64,000 nt of DNA, from the NCBI RefSeq assembly GCF_014651855.1, contig NZ_BMXR01000002.1, positions 186,001 to 250,000 of the forward strand. Direction: 5' to 3'. Every line of letters begins with the position of its first letter. The first letter of the stretch is position 1. This DNA is from Saccharospirillum salsuginis (lineage in GTDB: Bacteria > Pseudomonadota > Gammaproteobacteria > Pseudomonadales > Natronospirillaceae). The position numbers and the translations under genes were made by a program. A model generated the notes under the pieces. The model was given only the letters and a program-made list of their open reading frames with translations. It did not search any database and was not told where the DNA came from. This document shows positions 34,571 to 42,414 of this stretch, one piece after another.

Positions 34571-34696
34571 GAGCGCAGTCCTCTGCGCGACCATTCGAAC
34601 ACCAGAGCGGGACAAAAGGCGATTGGAGCCTTGTTATTCAGTCGCAACGCGCATGGCCTCCGCCTCATTCTTTCGCGCAGGGGACTGCGCTCCCAC
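34567..34696. repeat. REPIN-like doublet, family A, second copy
   Basis: A 130-bp element with the left end GTAGGAGCGCAGTCCTCTGC and a right end complementary to GTGGGAGCGCAGTCCCCTGC, so the head is GTAG on the left and GTGG on the right. Its length is identical to the copy at 26799-26928. The left head contributes the stop codon of the SDR gene. The element occupies most of the 167-bp gap before the AraC gene. Confidence 0.82.
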
Positions 34697-34737
34697 AGTT
34701 GGGTACCATATCCGCTTCATCCTGCTTTCGAACCGCC

Positions 34738-35739
34738 ATGTCCACCGTCCCCAACAGCATCATCGCCGCCCATGCCCGCGCCGCCCAGACACGCGGTGCG
34801 AATGTGGAAGCGTTTCTGCATCGCTTCGACCTGGACCCGGATGCCGTTTTCAGGGAGCAGGGGCGCAGCGACATCCAGGCCTTCGGCCAGTGGCTGGGAA
34901 CCTTGTGGCGTGAGATGGGCGACGAATCGGGCGGTTTTTGCCGGCAGAAGATGAAGACCGGCACCTTCGCCATGGCCAATTACGCTGTCGCGTCGGCCGG
35001 AACCCTGCGCAAGGCGCTGATCCGCAGCGGCCAGTTCTACGACATCGTCGGGGACTGTCTCAACGTCTCGCTGCACGAGGAAGGCCAGGAAGCCCGGGTT
35101 GTGATTCAACTGCGCGAACCGTCCGATCTGGACCGGCGGGTGTTCTACGATTCGCTGCTGATCATCTGGTTGCGCTGGTCGAGCTGGCTGGTGGACACGC
35201 CGTTGTTGCCGGAGCGGGTGCACCTGTCGTTCGATTGGCCGCCCTATCGGGAGGAGTACGAGGCCATGTACGGCTGTCCGGTGTATGCCCGCCAACCCGA
35301 GTGCGCCCTGATCTTCGACCGGGCCTATCTCGACTTGCCCGTGAACCGTACACCGGAACAAATGGCCGAGTTCCTGGCGCAGGCCCCGTCCGTTCTGCTC
35401 ACCCAGTATCGCCGCGATCGCAGCCTGGCCCAGCAGGTGCGGCGTATCCTCAATGCCAGCCAGGACCCGCTGACCCTGGACCAGAGCCATGTGGCGGATC
35501 GGTTGGCGGTGTCGCCGGCGACCTTGCGTCGGCATCTGCATTCGGAAGGGACCCGCTTTCAGGCGTTGAAGGACCAGTGGCGTCGGGGGCGGGCCGTGCA
35601 TTTACTGAAGACCACGGATTGGACCCTGCAACGGATCGCGCTCGAACTGGGGTTCTCGGAAGCCAGTGCCTTTCACCGGGCGTTCAAACGGTGGACCCGG
35701 ATCAATCCCGGGGATTACCGGCAGCCCCCTCCATCATGA
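34738..35739 (+). CDS. AraC family transcriptional regulator
   Basis: A 333-residue regulator of the long-sensor (Arabinose_bd, PF12625-like) AraC subfamily. The start at 34738 (MSTVPNSIIAAHARAAQTRG) is the first plausible ATG; upstream frame is REPIN and SDR sequence. The N-terminal 200 residues carry the sensor (EAFLHRFDLDPDAVFREQG and following), and the C-terminal helix-turn-helix spans about residues 245-330 with VADRLAVSPATLRRHLHSEGTRFQALKDQWRR and IALELGFSEASAFHRAFKRWT. Regulators of this class often control lipid or amino-acid degradation. The beta-oxidation-like operon starts 142 bases downstream in the same direction, and two palindromes lie between them, so it is the likely regulator. 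Confidence 0.9.
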   Translation: MSTVPNSIIAAHARAAQTRGANVEAFLHRFDLDPDAVFREQGRSDIQAFGQWLGTLWREMGDESGGFCRQKMKTGTFAMANYAVASAGTLRKALIRSGQFYDIVGDCLNVSLHEEGQEARVVIQLREPSDLDRRVFYDSLLIIWLRWSSWLVDTPLLPERVHLSFDWPPYREEYEAMYGCPVYARQPECALIFDRAYLDLPVNRTPEQMAEFLAQAPSVLLTQYRRDRSLAQQVRRILNASQDPLTLDQSHVADRLAVSPATLRRHLHSEGTRFQALKDQWRRGRAVHLLKTTDWTLQRIALELGFSEASAFHRAFKRWTRINPGDYRQPPPS

Positions 35740-35755
35740 CGACGCCTGTCTGAGC

Positions 35756-35787
35756 GAATTGATCAATTCCCCTGACCGTTTCGGTCA
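35756..35787. promoter_or_regulatory. Two adjacent palindromes upstream of the thiolase operon
   Basis: GAATTGATCAATTC (35756-35769) is a perfect 14-bp palindrome, and TGACCGTTTCGGTCA (35773-35787) is a 6+3+6 inverted repeat. They sit back to back, about 95 bases before the thiolase start and just after the AraC gene. They are candidate operators for that AraC protein or for a TetR/PsrA-type fatty-acid regulator; neither matches a consensus exactly. Confidence 0.45.
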
Positions 35788-35880
35788 TTGCCCCATTTTG
35801 GTGAGCTTCTAAGCTGGGTTCAGTTTCGGTGGCCGTTCAGCCATCCACTCCGATCGTACCAAGCACGCCGAGGATCTCTT

Positions 35881-37095
35881 ATGACACCGGACGCTCTTAT
35901 ATACGACGCCATCCGCACGCCCCGGGGGCGGGGCAAGCCGGGTGGCGCGCTGCACGAGATAAAGCCCATTCAATTGGTGGCCGGGCTGATGCAGCGCCTG
36001 GTGGAACGCAATCCGATGGAGACGAGTGCCGTGGATGACGTTGTGCTGGGCTGCGTCTCGGCCATCGGGGATCAGGGTGGGGACATCGCCAAGATCGCGA
36101 GTCTCTACGCCGGCTGGGATACGGACATCGCCGGGGTGACGCTGAACCGGTTCTGCGCCTCGGGCGCGGAAGCGGTGAACCTGGCGGCGATGAAGGTGCG
36201 TTCGGGCTGGGAGGACCTGGTGGTGGCTGGCGGCTTCGAGTCGATGTCGCGGGTACCGATTTTGAGCGACGGCGGACCCTGGGCGCTGGATCCGGAGACG
36301 AACGACCGTACGGGGTTTGTGCCCCAGGGCGTCGGTGCGGATTTGATCGCGACCCTGGCCGGCTTCGATCGCGAGGCGGTGGATGCCTTCGCGGTGGCGT
36401 CGCATCGCAAGGCGGCCGCGGCCTGGGACCGGGGCGGTTTCGATCAGTCGGTCGTGCCGGTGGTGGATAGCAATGGCGAGGCGGTGCTGGCGCGCGATGA
36501 GACCGTGCGGGCCGATTGTTCGATGGCGGGGCTGTCGGGGTTGAAGCCGTCGTTCGCCGCGATGGGCGCGTCGGGGTTCGATGATGTGGTCCGGTCCAGG
36601 TACCCGGAAGTGGAGCGTGTCGAGCATGTGCATCATGCCGGGAATTCCTCCGGCTTGGCCGATGGCGCGGCCTTACTCCTGGTCGGCAACGAGACCCAGG
36701 CGAAGCGTTGGGGCTGGACACCGCGCGGTCGTGTGGTCAGCACGGCCGTGGTGGGATCCGAGCCGACGATCATGCTGACCGGGCCGGCGCCGGCGGCGAC
36801 CAAGGCGTTGAAACGGGCCGGTCTGAGCGCGCGGGACATCGATCTGTGGGAAGTGAATGAAGCCTTCGCGTCGGTGGTGATGCGTTTTCAGCGCGAATTG
36901 GATGTGGATCCGGATCGGGTGAACGTGAACGGCGGCGCCATCGCCATGGGGCATCCGCTCGGGGCGACCGGCGCGATGCTGATCGGCACCGTGCTGGATG
37001 AACTGGCGGCACGCAACCAGCGCTATGGCCTGGTGGCCATGTGTGTGGGCGGTGGCATGGGCATCGCCACCATCGTGGAACGGTTGGGGGATTGA
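35881..37095 (+). CDS. Acetyl-CoA acyltransferase (3-ketoacyl-CoA thiolase)
   Basis: A 404-residue thiolase. The start at 35881 follows AGGATCTCTT. The nucleophile is Cys92 in LNRFCASGAEAVN, and the C-terminal active-site blocks NGGAIAMGHPLGATGAML and MCVGGGMGIA hold the His and second Cys. It cleaves 3-ketoacyl-CoA with CoA in the last step of beta-oxidation, as the first gene of a four-gene operon with hydratase/dehydrogenase, acyl-CoA dehydrogenase and a CoA racemase. It falls in the acetyl-CoA C-acyltransferase class (FadA/FadI), but the chain-length specificity is not readable. The next ATG lies two bases after its stop. Confidence 0.92.
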   Translation: MTPDALIYDAIRTPRGRGKPGGALHEIKPIQLVAGLMQRLVERNPMETSAVDDVVLGCVSAIGDQGGDIAKIASLYAGWDTDIAGVTLNRFCASGAEAVNLAAMKVRSGWEDLVVAGGFESMSRVPILSDGGPWALDPETNDRTGFVPQGVGADLIATLAGFDREAVDAFAVASHRKAAAAWDRGGFDQSVVPVVDSNGEAVLARDETVRADCSMAGLSGLKPSFAAMGASGFDDVVRSRYPEVERVEHVHHAGNSSGLADGAALLLVGNETQAKRWGWTPRGRVVSTAVVGSEPTIMLTGPAPAATKALKRAGLSARDIDLWEVNEAFASVVMRFQRELDVDPDRVNVNGGAIAMGHPLGATGAMLIGTVLDELAARNQRYGLVAMCVGGGMGIATIVERLGD

Positions 37096-37097
37096 GC

Positions 37098-39248
37098 ATG
37101 ACGACTGTACGACTGGAAACCGATGAAAACCGTATCGCCCACCTGATCCTGGACCGGCCGAATGCCTCGTCCAATGTGATGGATCCCGCTTTCGGCGAGG
37201 ATCTGGCGGGGTGTCTGGACGCGTTGGAGGCAGGGCCGGACCTGGCCGGTGTGATCGTGCGCTCCGAAAAGAAGAGCTTCATGGCCGGCGGTGACCTGGA
37301 TTTGCTGCGCCGGGTCGACGACGACAATGCCGCGACTGTGCTGGGCCTGCTGAACAGCCTGAAACGCTCATTCCGGCGCCTGGAGTTGCTGCACAAGCCG
37401 GTGGTGGCGTGCCTGACCGGCACGGCTCTCGGGGGCGGCTTCGAGCTGGCGCTGGCGTGTACGCATCGCATTGTGCTGGACGACCCGCGCATTCGGGTCG
37501 GCCTGCCCGAGGTGACGCTGGGGCTGTTGCCCGGCGCTGGCGGCGTGTCACGGATGGTGCGCCTGTTGGGGTTGGAGGCGGCCATGCCGTTACTGACCGA
37601 AGGCAAGCAATTGGCACCGGACGCGGCCGAGCAACAAGGTCTGGTGCACGAACGAGCGGCCACAACGGAGGCCCTGTACGAACAGGCGAAAGCCTACATC
37701 CGCGCCAACCCCGAGGTCTGCGCGCCCTGGGACCGGAAAGGTTTCAAACTGCCGGGCGGTTTGCCCAATCAACCGCGCCTGGCGCCGTTGCTCTCGGTGG
37801 CCCCGGCGATGATCAAACAGAAGACGCACGGCTGCTACCCGGCACCGGTCGCCGTCTTGGCGGCGGCGGTTGAGGGGGCTTCGCTCGACATCGAGGCGGC
37901 CGGCCGGATCGAAAACCGCTATTTCATGCCGCTGGCCAAGGGCCCGGTGGCCAAGAGCCTGATTTCGACGCTGTTTTTCCAGAAAAACGCCATCGACGGC
38001 GGTTGGAACCGGCCGACAGCGGAGGCCGAGCCGATTCGTCGGGTCGGCGTTCTCGGTGCCGGCATGATGGGTGCCGGCATCGCCTGGGCCTGCGCCAGCA
38101 AGGGCATCCCGGTGGTGTTGCTGGATGTCTCCCGGGAGAAAGCCGAGCACGGCAAGGCGCACAGCGAAAAACTCGTCGCCAGGCGGGTCGGCCAGGGGCG
38201 TTGGACCGAGGCGCAGGGCAATGACGTCCTGGATTCGATAAAACCGACGTCCGATTACACCGACCTGAAAGACTGCGATCTGGTCATCGAGGCTGTGTTC
38301 GAGGATCGAAGCCTGAAAGCCGAGGTCACCCGGGCGGCCGAAGCCGCGATCGGAACGGAGTCCCTGATCGCGTCCAACACCTCCACCCTGCCGATCACCT
38401 CGCTGGCGACGGCCGTCTCCGATCCGGCACGCTTCGTTGGCCTGCATTTCTTCTCGCCGGTCGAGAAGATGCCGCTGGTCGAGATCATACGCGGCGAGCA
38501 TTCGAGCGACGTCAGCCTGGCGCGGGCCTACGATCTGGTGAAACGCATCGGCAAGACACCGATCGTGGTCGACGATGGGCGCGGCTTTTTCACCTCACGC
38601 GTCTTCAGTACCTACACCTACGAGGGCCTGGCGATGCTGGCCGAGGGCGTACCGGCCGCCGAGATCGAGAACGCGGCCTGGCTGGCCGGGTTGCCGGTCG
38701 GGCCGCTGGCGGTGATGGACGAAGTCTCGCTGGGCTTGCTTGAACATGTGCGCGCCCAGACGCGGGCGGACCTCGAAGCCGCGGGTCAGACCGCGCCGGA
38801 ACACCCGGGCGATGCCGTACTGGACCGGATGCTGGCGCTGAAACGACTCGGCCGTGCCAAAGGGGCCGGTTTTTACGATTACCCCGCGGAGGGCCCGAAA
38901 CGCCTGTGGCCGGGCCTGGCCCAGGAATTCGGCGCCTCTGTCACCGCACCGCTGCAGGACCTCAAAGACCGATTGCTGGCCGTGCAGGCGCTGGAGTCCG
39001 TCCGCATTCTGGACGAAAGCGTGCTGAACAGCGTCGCCGAAGCCAACATCGGGTCGATCTTCGGGCTTGGTTTCCCGGCCTGGACCGGCGGTGTGCTGCA
39101 ATACATCAATCAATACGGACTCGACGCCTTCGTCGAGCGCGCCACCGACCTGGCCCGCCGATACGGCGACCGTTTTCAGCCGCCGGCCAGCCTGGTCGAA
39201 CGCGCCCGGAACCACCAGACCTACCAAGACAAGGACACCCGCGCATGA
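37098..39248 (+). CDS. Bifunctional enoyl-CoA hydratase / 3-hydroxyacyl-CoA dehydrogenase (FadB/FadJ-like)
   Basis: A 716-residue multifunctional beta-oxidation protein. The start at 37098 is two bases after the thiolase stop. Residues 1-200 are the crotonase domain with both catalytic Glu, in GGGFELALACTHR and RVGLPEVTLGLLPGAGG, plus an oxyanion-hole segment MAGGDLDLL. The NAD-binding Rossmann domain begins near residue 315 (VGVLGAGMMGAGIAWACASKG) and contains SNTSTLPITSL and VGLHFFSPVEKMPLVEI. The C-terminal pair of HAD helical domains follows. It converts enoyl-CoA to 3-ketoacyl-CoA for the thiolase upstream. Length and order are normal; ATGA overlap couples it to the dehydrogenase. Confidence 0.93.
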   Translation: MTTVRLETDENRIAHLILDRPNASSNVMDPAFGEDLAGCLDALEAGPDLAGVIVRSEKKSFMAGGDLDLLRRVDDDNAATVLGLLNSLKRSFRRLELLHKPVVACLTGTALGGGFELALACTHRIVLDDPRIRVGLPEVTLGLLPGAGGVSRMVRLLGLEAAMPLLTEGKQLAPDAAEQQGLVHERAATTEALYEQAKAYIRANPEVCAPWDRKGFKLPGGLPNQPRLAPLLSVAPAMIKQKTHGCYPAPVAVLAAAVEGASLDIEAAGRIENRYFMPLAKGPVAKSLISTLFFQKNAIDGGWNRPTAEAEPIRRVGVLGAGMMGAGIAWACASKGIPVVLLDVSREKAEHGKAHSEKLVARRVGQGRWTEAQGNDVLDSIKPTSDYTDLKDCDLVIEAVFEDRSLKAEVTRAAEAAIGTESLIASNTSTLPITSLATAVSDPARFVGLHFFSPVEKMPLVEIIRGEHSSDVSLARAYDLVKRIGKTPIVVDDGRGFFTSRVFSTYTYEGLAMLAEGVPAAEIENAAWLAGLPVGPLAVMDEVSLGLLEHVRAQTRADLEAAGQTAPEHPGDAVLDRMLALKRLGRAKGAGFYDYPAEGPKRLWPGLAQEFGASVTAPLQDLKDRLLAVQALESVRILDESVLNSVAEANIGSIFGLGFPAWTGGVLQYINQYGLDAFVERATDLARRYGDRFQPPASLVERARNHQTYQDKDTRA

Positions 39249-40408
39249 ACCTCCCCAACCGACCCGAACGCACCCTGTTTGACGCCGAACTGCGCCTGTT
39301 TGGCGATGCGGTCAACCAGTTCCTGACCGCCGAAGCCCTGCCGCACCGGGAAGCCTGGGAGGAAGCCGGGCAGGTGGACCGCGACCTCTGGCGCAAGGCC
39401 GGCGAACAAGGCCTGCTGTGCCCGACAGTCCCGGAGGAATATGGCGGCGTGGGCGTCGACTTCCGCTACAACGCCCTGGTCGACGAGGCGATCAACCGTC
39501 TGGGTCTGACCGGCATCGGTTTCGGCCTGCACTCGGACATCGTCGCGCCCTACATCCTGCACTACGGTACGGAGGCGCAGAAGCAGCACTATCTGCCAGC
39601 CATGGTCAGCGGCGACTGCATCGGCGCCATCGCCATGACCGAGCCGGGCACCGGGTCGGACCTGCAGGGGATCGCCACGAATGCGGTGCGCGAAGGCGAT
39701 GGCTGGGTGCTCAACGGTGCGAAAACCTTCATCACCAACGGCCAACTGGCCGACCTGGTCATCGTTGTCGCCAAAACGGACCCCGACGCCGGTTCCAAGG
39801 GCTTCAGCCTGTTTCTGGTGGATGCGGATTCGGCCGGCTTCAGCAAGGGCCGCAACCTGAAGAAGGTCGGCATGAAAGCCCAGGACACCTCCGAACTCTT
39901 TTTCGAGGATGTGCGCCTGCCGGAGAACGCCCTGCTTGGCGAACGCGGTGCCGGTTTGCAATACCTGATGCGAGAACTGCCGCAGGAACGGTTGAGTGTC
40001 GCCATCAACGCCGTCGCCCATGCCGAGGCTGTGCTGGCCGAGACTCTAACCTATACCCGGGAGCGCACCGCCTTCGGCAAACCCATCACCGCCTTCCAGA
40101 ACACCCAGTTCAAGCTGGCGGAACTGGACAGCGAACTGACCATGATGCGTGTGTTCGTGGACCAGTGCCTGGACTGGCATATCCACGGACAACTCGATGC
40201 CATTATGGCCGCCAAGGCGAAATACCTGTCGACCGACCTGCAGTGCAAGGTGGCCGACGAGTGCGTCCAATTGCACGGCGGCTACGGCTATATGTGGGAA
40301 TACCCGGTTGCCCGCGCCTGGGCCGATGCCCGGGTGCAGCGCATCTACGCCGGCACCAACGAGATCATGAAACTGATCATCGGCCGCGCGCTGACGGAGG
40401 AGCGCTGA
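39245..40408 (+). CDS. Acyl-CoA dehydrogenase
   Basis: A 387-residue FAD enzyme that introduces the alpha-beta double bond. The start overlaps the previous stop (ATGA). Visible are ITNGQLADLVIVVAKT and MTEPGTGSDLQG (FAD/substrate loop), and the C-terminal signature ADECVQLHGGYGYMWEYPVARAW and RIYAGTNEIMKLIIG. The medium-chain catalytic Glu position in IYxGT is occupied by Ala, while ELPQERLS near residue 244 carries a Glu at the place used by long-chain and isovaleryl-type enzymes. The substrate is therefore more likely a long or branched acyl-CoA; this is inference from the motif. It overlaps the CaiB gene by one base (TGATG). Confidence 0.9.
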   Translation: MNLPNRPERTLFDAELRLFGDAVNQFLTAEALPHREAWEEAGQVDRDLWRKAGEQGLLCPTVPEEYGGVGVDFRYNALVDEAINRLGLTGIGFGLHSDIVAPYILHYGTEAQKQHYLPAMVSGDCIGAIAMTEPGTGSDLQGIATNAVREGDGWVLNGAKTFITNGQLADLVIVVAKTDPDAGSKGFSLFLVDADSAGFSKGRNLKKVGMKAQDTSELFFEDVRLPENALLGERGAGLQYLMRELPQERLSVAINAVAHAEAVLAETLTYTRERTAFGKPITAFQNTQFKLAELDSELTMMRVFVDQCLDWHIHGQLDAIMAAKAKYLSTDLQCKVADECVQLHGGYGYMWEYPVARAWADARVQRIYAGTNEIMKLIIGRALTEER

Positions 40409-41391
40409 TGGGCCCGCTCACCGGCCTGAAGGTATTGGACTTCAGCACCCTGCTGCCGGGCCCGTTCGCGACCCGCCAGTTGGCGGACCTGGGTGCCGAA
40501 GTGCTGCGCATCGTCTCGCCGCGTCATCCGGATCTGATGCAGCAGTTCCCGACCACGGACGGCTATCTGAACGGCGACAAACGCCGGGTGCTGTTGGATC
40601 TGGCCGAACCGGGTGCCCGCGACCAGGTGCGGCCATTGCTCGGTGATTACGACATCGTACTGGAACAGTTCCGGCCCGGCGTGATGGCGAAATTCGGGCT
40701 GGATTACGAGAGCCTGAAAGCTGATTTCCCGGAATTGATCTATTGTTCGTTGACCGGCTACGGCCAAACGGGACCGTTGAAGGACAAAGCCGGACACGAC
40801 ATCAACTACCAGGCGCTATCTGGCCTGGCTTCCTATGGCGGTAGCGAGCGGCCGCAACTGACCTCGGTGCCGGTGGCGGACCTCGCCGGATCCCTGAATG
40901 CCGTCATCGCCATTCTGGCGGCCGTGCACGAACGGCACCGAACCGGGCGGGGCCGGTATCTGGATGTGTCCATGGCCGAGAGCGCCTTGAAGCTGAACGC
41001 GATGGAGGCGCCCGCGGTGTCCGCCGGAACGCCAAGTCCCGAGCCGGGGCGGGGCTGGTTGAACGGCGGCCTGTTTTACGACTATTACCAATGCGCCGAC
41101 GGCAAATGGGTCTCGGTCGGCGGCCTGGAGCCGAAATTCATCCAGGCCTTGTGTGACGGTTTGGAGCGACCGGAGTGGGTGGAACGGTTCCTGGACCCGT
41201 CGCCCGCCCGGCAACAGGCCCTGAAGGTGGATCTGCAGGCCGTGTTCGCCGGTGAGGTCCGCTCGGTCTGGTTGCAGCGGTTGTCGGGCGATTGTTGCGT
41301 GGAGCCGGTGTTGACCCTGGCGGAAGCCCTGCAGCATCCGCACTTTGTGGAACGCGGTGTGCATAAGAGTTTCTTCCGTAGGTTGGATTAG
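40408..41391 (+). CDS. CaiB/BaiF CoA-transferase family, alpha-methylacyl-CoA racemase-like
   Basis: A 327-residue family III CoA-transferase-fold protein, coupled to the acyl-CoA dehydrogenase by TGATG. The N-terminus VLDFSTLLPGPFATRQLADLGAEVLRI is typical. The racemase signature KAGHDINYQALSG (His) followed by VADLAGSLNAVIAIL (Asp) resembles alpha-methylacyl-CoA racemases, which invert 2-methyl configuration so that beta-oxidation of methyl-branched acids can proceed. Length (327) fits that subgroup better than the 400-residue carnitine CoA-transferases. The last residues and TAG stop are encoded by a family-B REP copy starting at 41378, so the native C-terminus may have been altered. A CoA-transferase role cannot be excluded. 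Confidence 0.83.
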   Translation: MGPLTGLKVLDFSTLLPGPFATRQLADLGAEVLRIVSPRHPDLMQQFPTTDGYLNGDKRRVLLDLAEPGARDQVRPLLGDYDIVLEQFRPGVMAKFGLDYESLKADFPELIYCSLTGYGQTGPLKDKAGHDINYQALSGLASYGGSERPQLTSVPVADLAGSLNAVIAILAAVHERHRTGRGRYLDVSMAESALKLNAMEAPAVSAGTPSPEPGRGWLNGGLFYDYYQCADGKWVSVGGLEPKFIQALCDGLERPEWVERFLDPSPARQQALKVDLQAVFAGEVRSVWLQRLSGDCCVEPVLTLAEALQHPHFVERGVHKSFFRRLD

Positions 41392-41413
41392 GCCCGCAGG
41401 GCCGTAATCCAAC
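41378..41413. repeat. Single REP copy, family B
   Basis: A 36-bp copy of the GTAGGTTGGATTAG hairpin, with the complementary GTAATCCAAC arm on the other side. It starts inside the CoA racemase gene, whose frame reads through it for three further codons before the TAG in its GGATTAG. It is a solo hairpin, not a doublet, unlike 13288-13392. Confidence 0.7.
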
Positions 41414-41489
41414 AACCCCACCCAGGCACTCCCGATCACCCGCTACAAACCACCTTGCAACCCCTCCATCCCGATGCTAACCTTAAAAA

Positions 41490-41505
41490 TTAACCGATCG
41501 GTCAA
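41490..41505. promoter_or_regulatory. RutR-like operator upstream of allE
   Basis: TTAACCGATCGGTCAA resembles the RutR consensus TTGACCANNTGGTCAA, differing at three of the fourteen specified positions, with palindromic core ACCGATCGGT. In E. coli RutR controls pyrimidine use and also the purine/glyoxylate cluster. The site lies about 72 bases before the allE start. A weak -35 (TTGCAA, 41455) is further upstream. Confidence 0.5.
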
Positions 41506-41576
41506 ATTTATAGAGCCAACAACAATCCGCGGCGCAAGGCCGCCTACTGCACTATCCATCGACCCGTGGAACCATC

Positions 41577-42404
41577 ATGAACAAGAACCCGTATTACGCT
41601 CCAACCGGCGGCCATCCGCCGCAAACCCAACTGCTAACCGACCGCGCGGTCTTTACCGAAGCCTATGCCATTGTACCCAGAGGCGTGCTGCAGGACATCG
41701 TGACCAGCAAGCTGCCCTTCTGGGAAAAGACGCGCCTGTGGGTATTGTCCCGGCCGTTGACCGGTTTTTCCGAGACGTTTTCCCAGTACATCGTCGAGGT
41801 CGCGCCGGGTGGCGGCAGTGATCGGCCCGAGCTGGATTCCGGCGCCGAAGGTGTGTTGTTCGTGGTCAGCGGAGAACTGACTCTGACTGTCAAAGGTCGA
41901 ACCCATGTGATGGAAGCGGGCGGTTACGCCTTTCTGCCGCCCGAATGTCGCTGGGAGGTGAAGAACGCGGGCAATGAAAACGTGACCTTTCACTGGATTC
42001 GCAAGGCCTATGAATTCGTCGACGGCATCGAGGTGCCCGAACCCTTCGTGACCAACGAACGCGAAGTGGAACCGATCGCCATGCCGGATACCGATGGCGC
42101 TTGGGTTACAACCCGATTCGTCGACATGGAAGACCTGCGTCACGACATGCACGTGAACATCGTGACCTTTCAGCCCGGCGGGGTGATTCCTTTCGCCGAG
42201 ACACACGTTATGGAGCACGGCCTCTACGTGCTGGAAGGCAAGGCGGTGTACCGACTGAACCAGGACTGGGTCGAAGTCGAGGCCGGCGACTACATGTGGT
42301 TGCGCGCTTTTTGCCCGCAGGCTTGCTATGCCGGGGGCCCGGGGCCGTTCCGTTATCTGCTGTACAAGGATGTGAACCGTCACATGAAATTGCGGCTGTC
42401 CTGA
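41577..42404 (+). CDS. allE: (S)-ureidoglycine aminohydrolase
   Basis: A 275-residue bicupin. It converts (S)-ureidoglycine from allantoate to ureidoglycolate with release of ammonia, in allantoin/purine breakdown. Both cupin domains are visible: VEVAPGGGSDRPELD with GVLFVVSGELTL in the first, and TFQPGGVIPFAETHVMEHGLYVLEGKAVYRL with VEVEAGDYMWLRAFCPQACYAGG in the second; the second holds the metal ligands (Glu, His, His) typical of AllE/YlbA. No allantoinase, allantoate amidohydrolase or other allantoin gene lies in the window, so it is an orphan. A RutR-like palindrome lies upstream. Confidence 0.92.
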   Translation: MNKNPYYAPTGGHPPQTQLLTDRAVFTEAYAIVPRGVLQDIVTSKLPFWEKTRLWVLSRPLTGFSETFSQYIVEVAPGGGSDRPELDSGAEGVLFVVSGELTLTVKGRTHVMEAGGYAFLPPECRWEVKNAGNENVTFHWIRKAYEFVDGIEVPEPFVTNEREVEPIAMPDTDGAWVTTRFVDMEDLRHDMHVNIVTFQPGGVIPFAETHVMEHGLYVLEGKAVYRLNQDWVEVEAGDYMWLRAFCPQACYAGGPGPFRYLLYKDVNRHMKLRLS

Positions 42405-42414
42405 CCGGCCGCTT

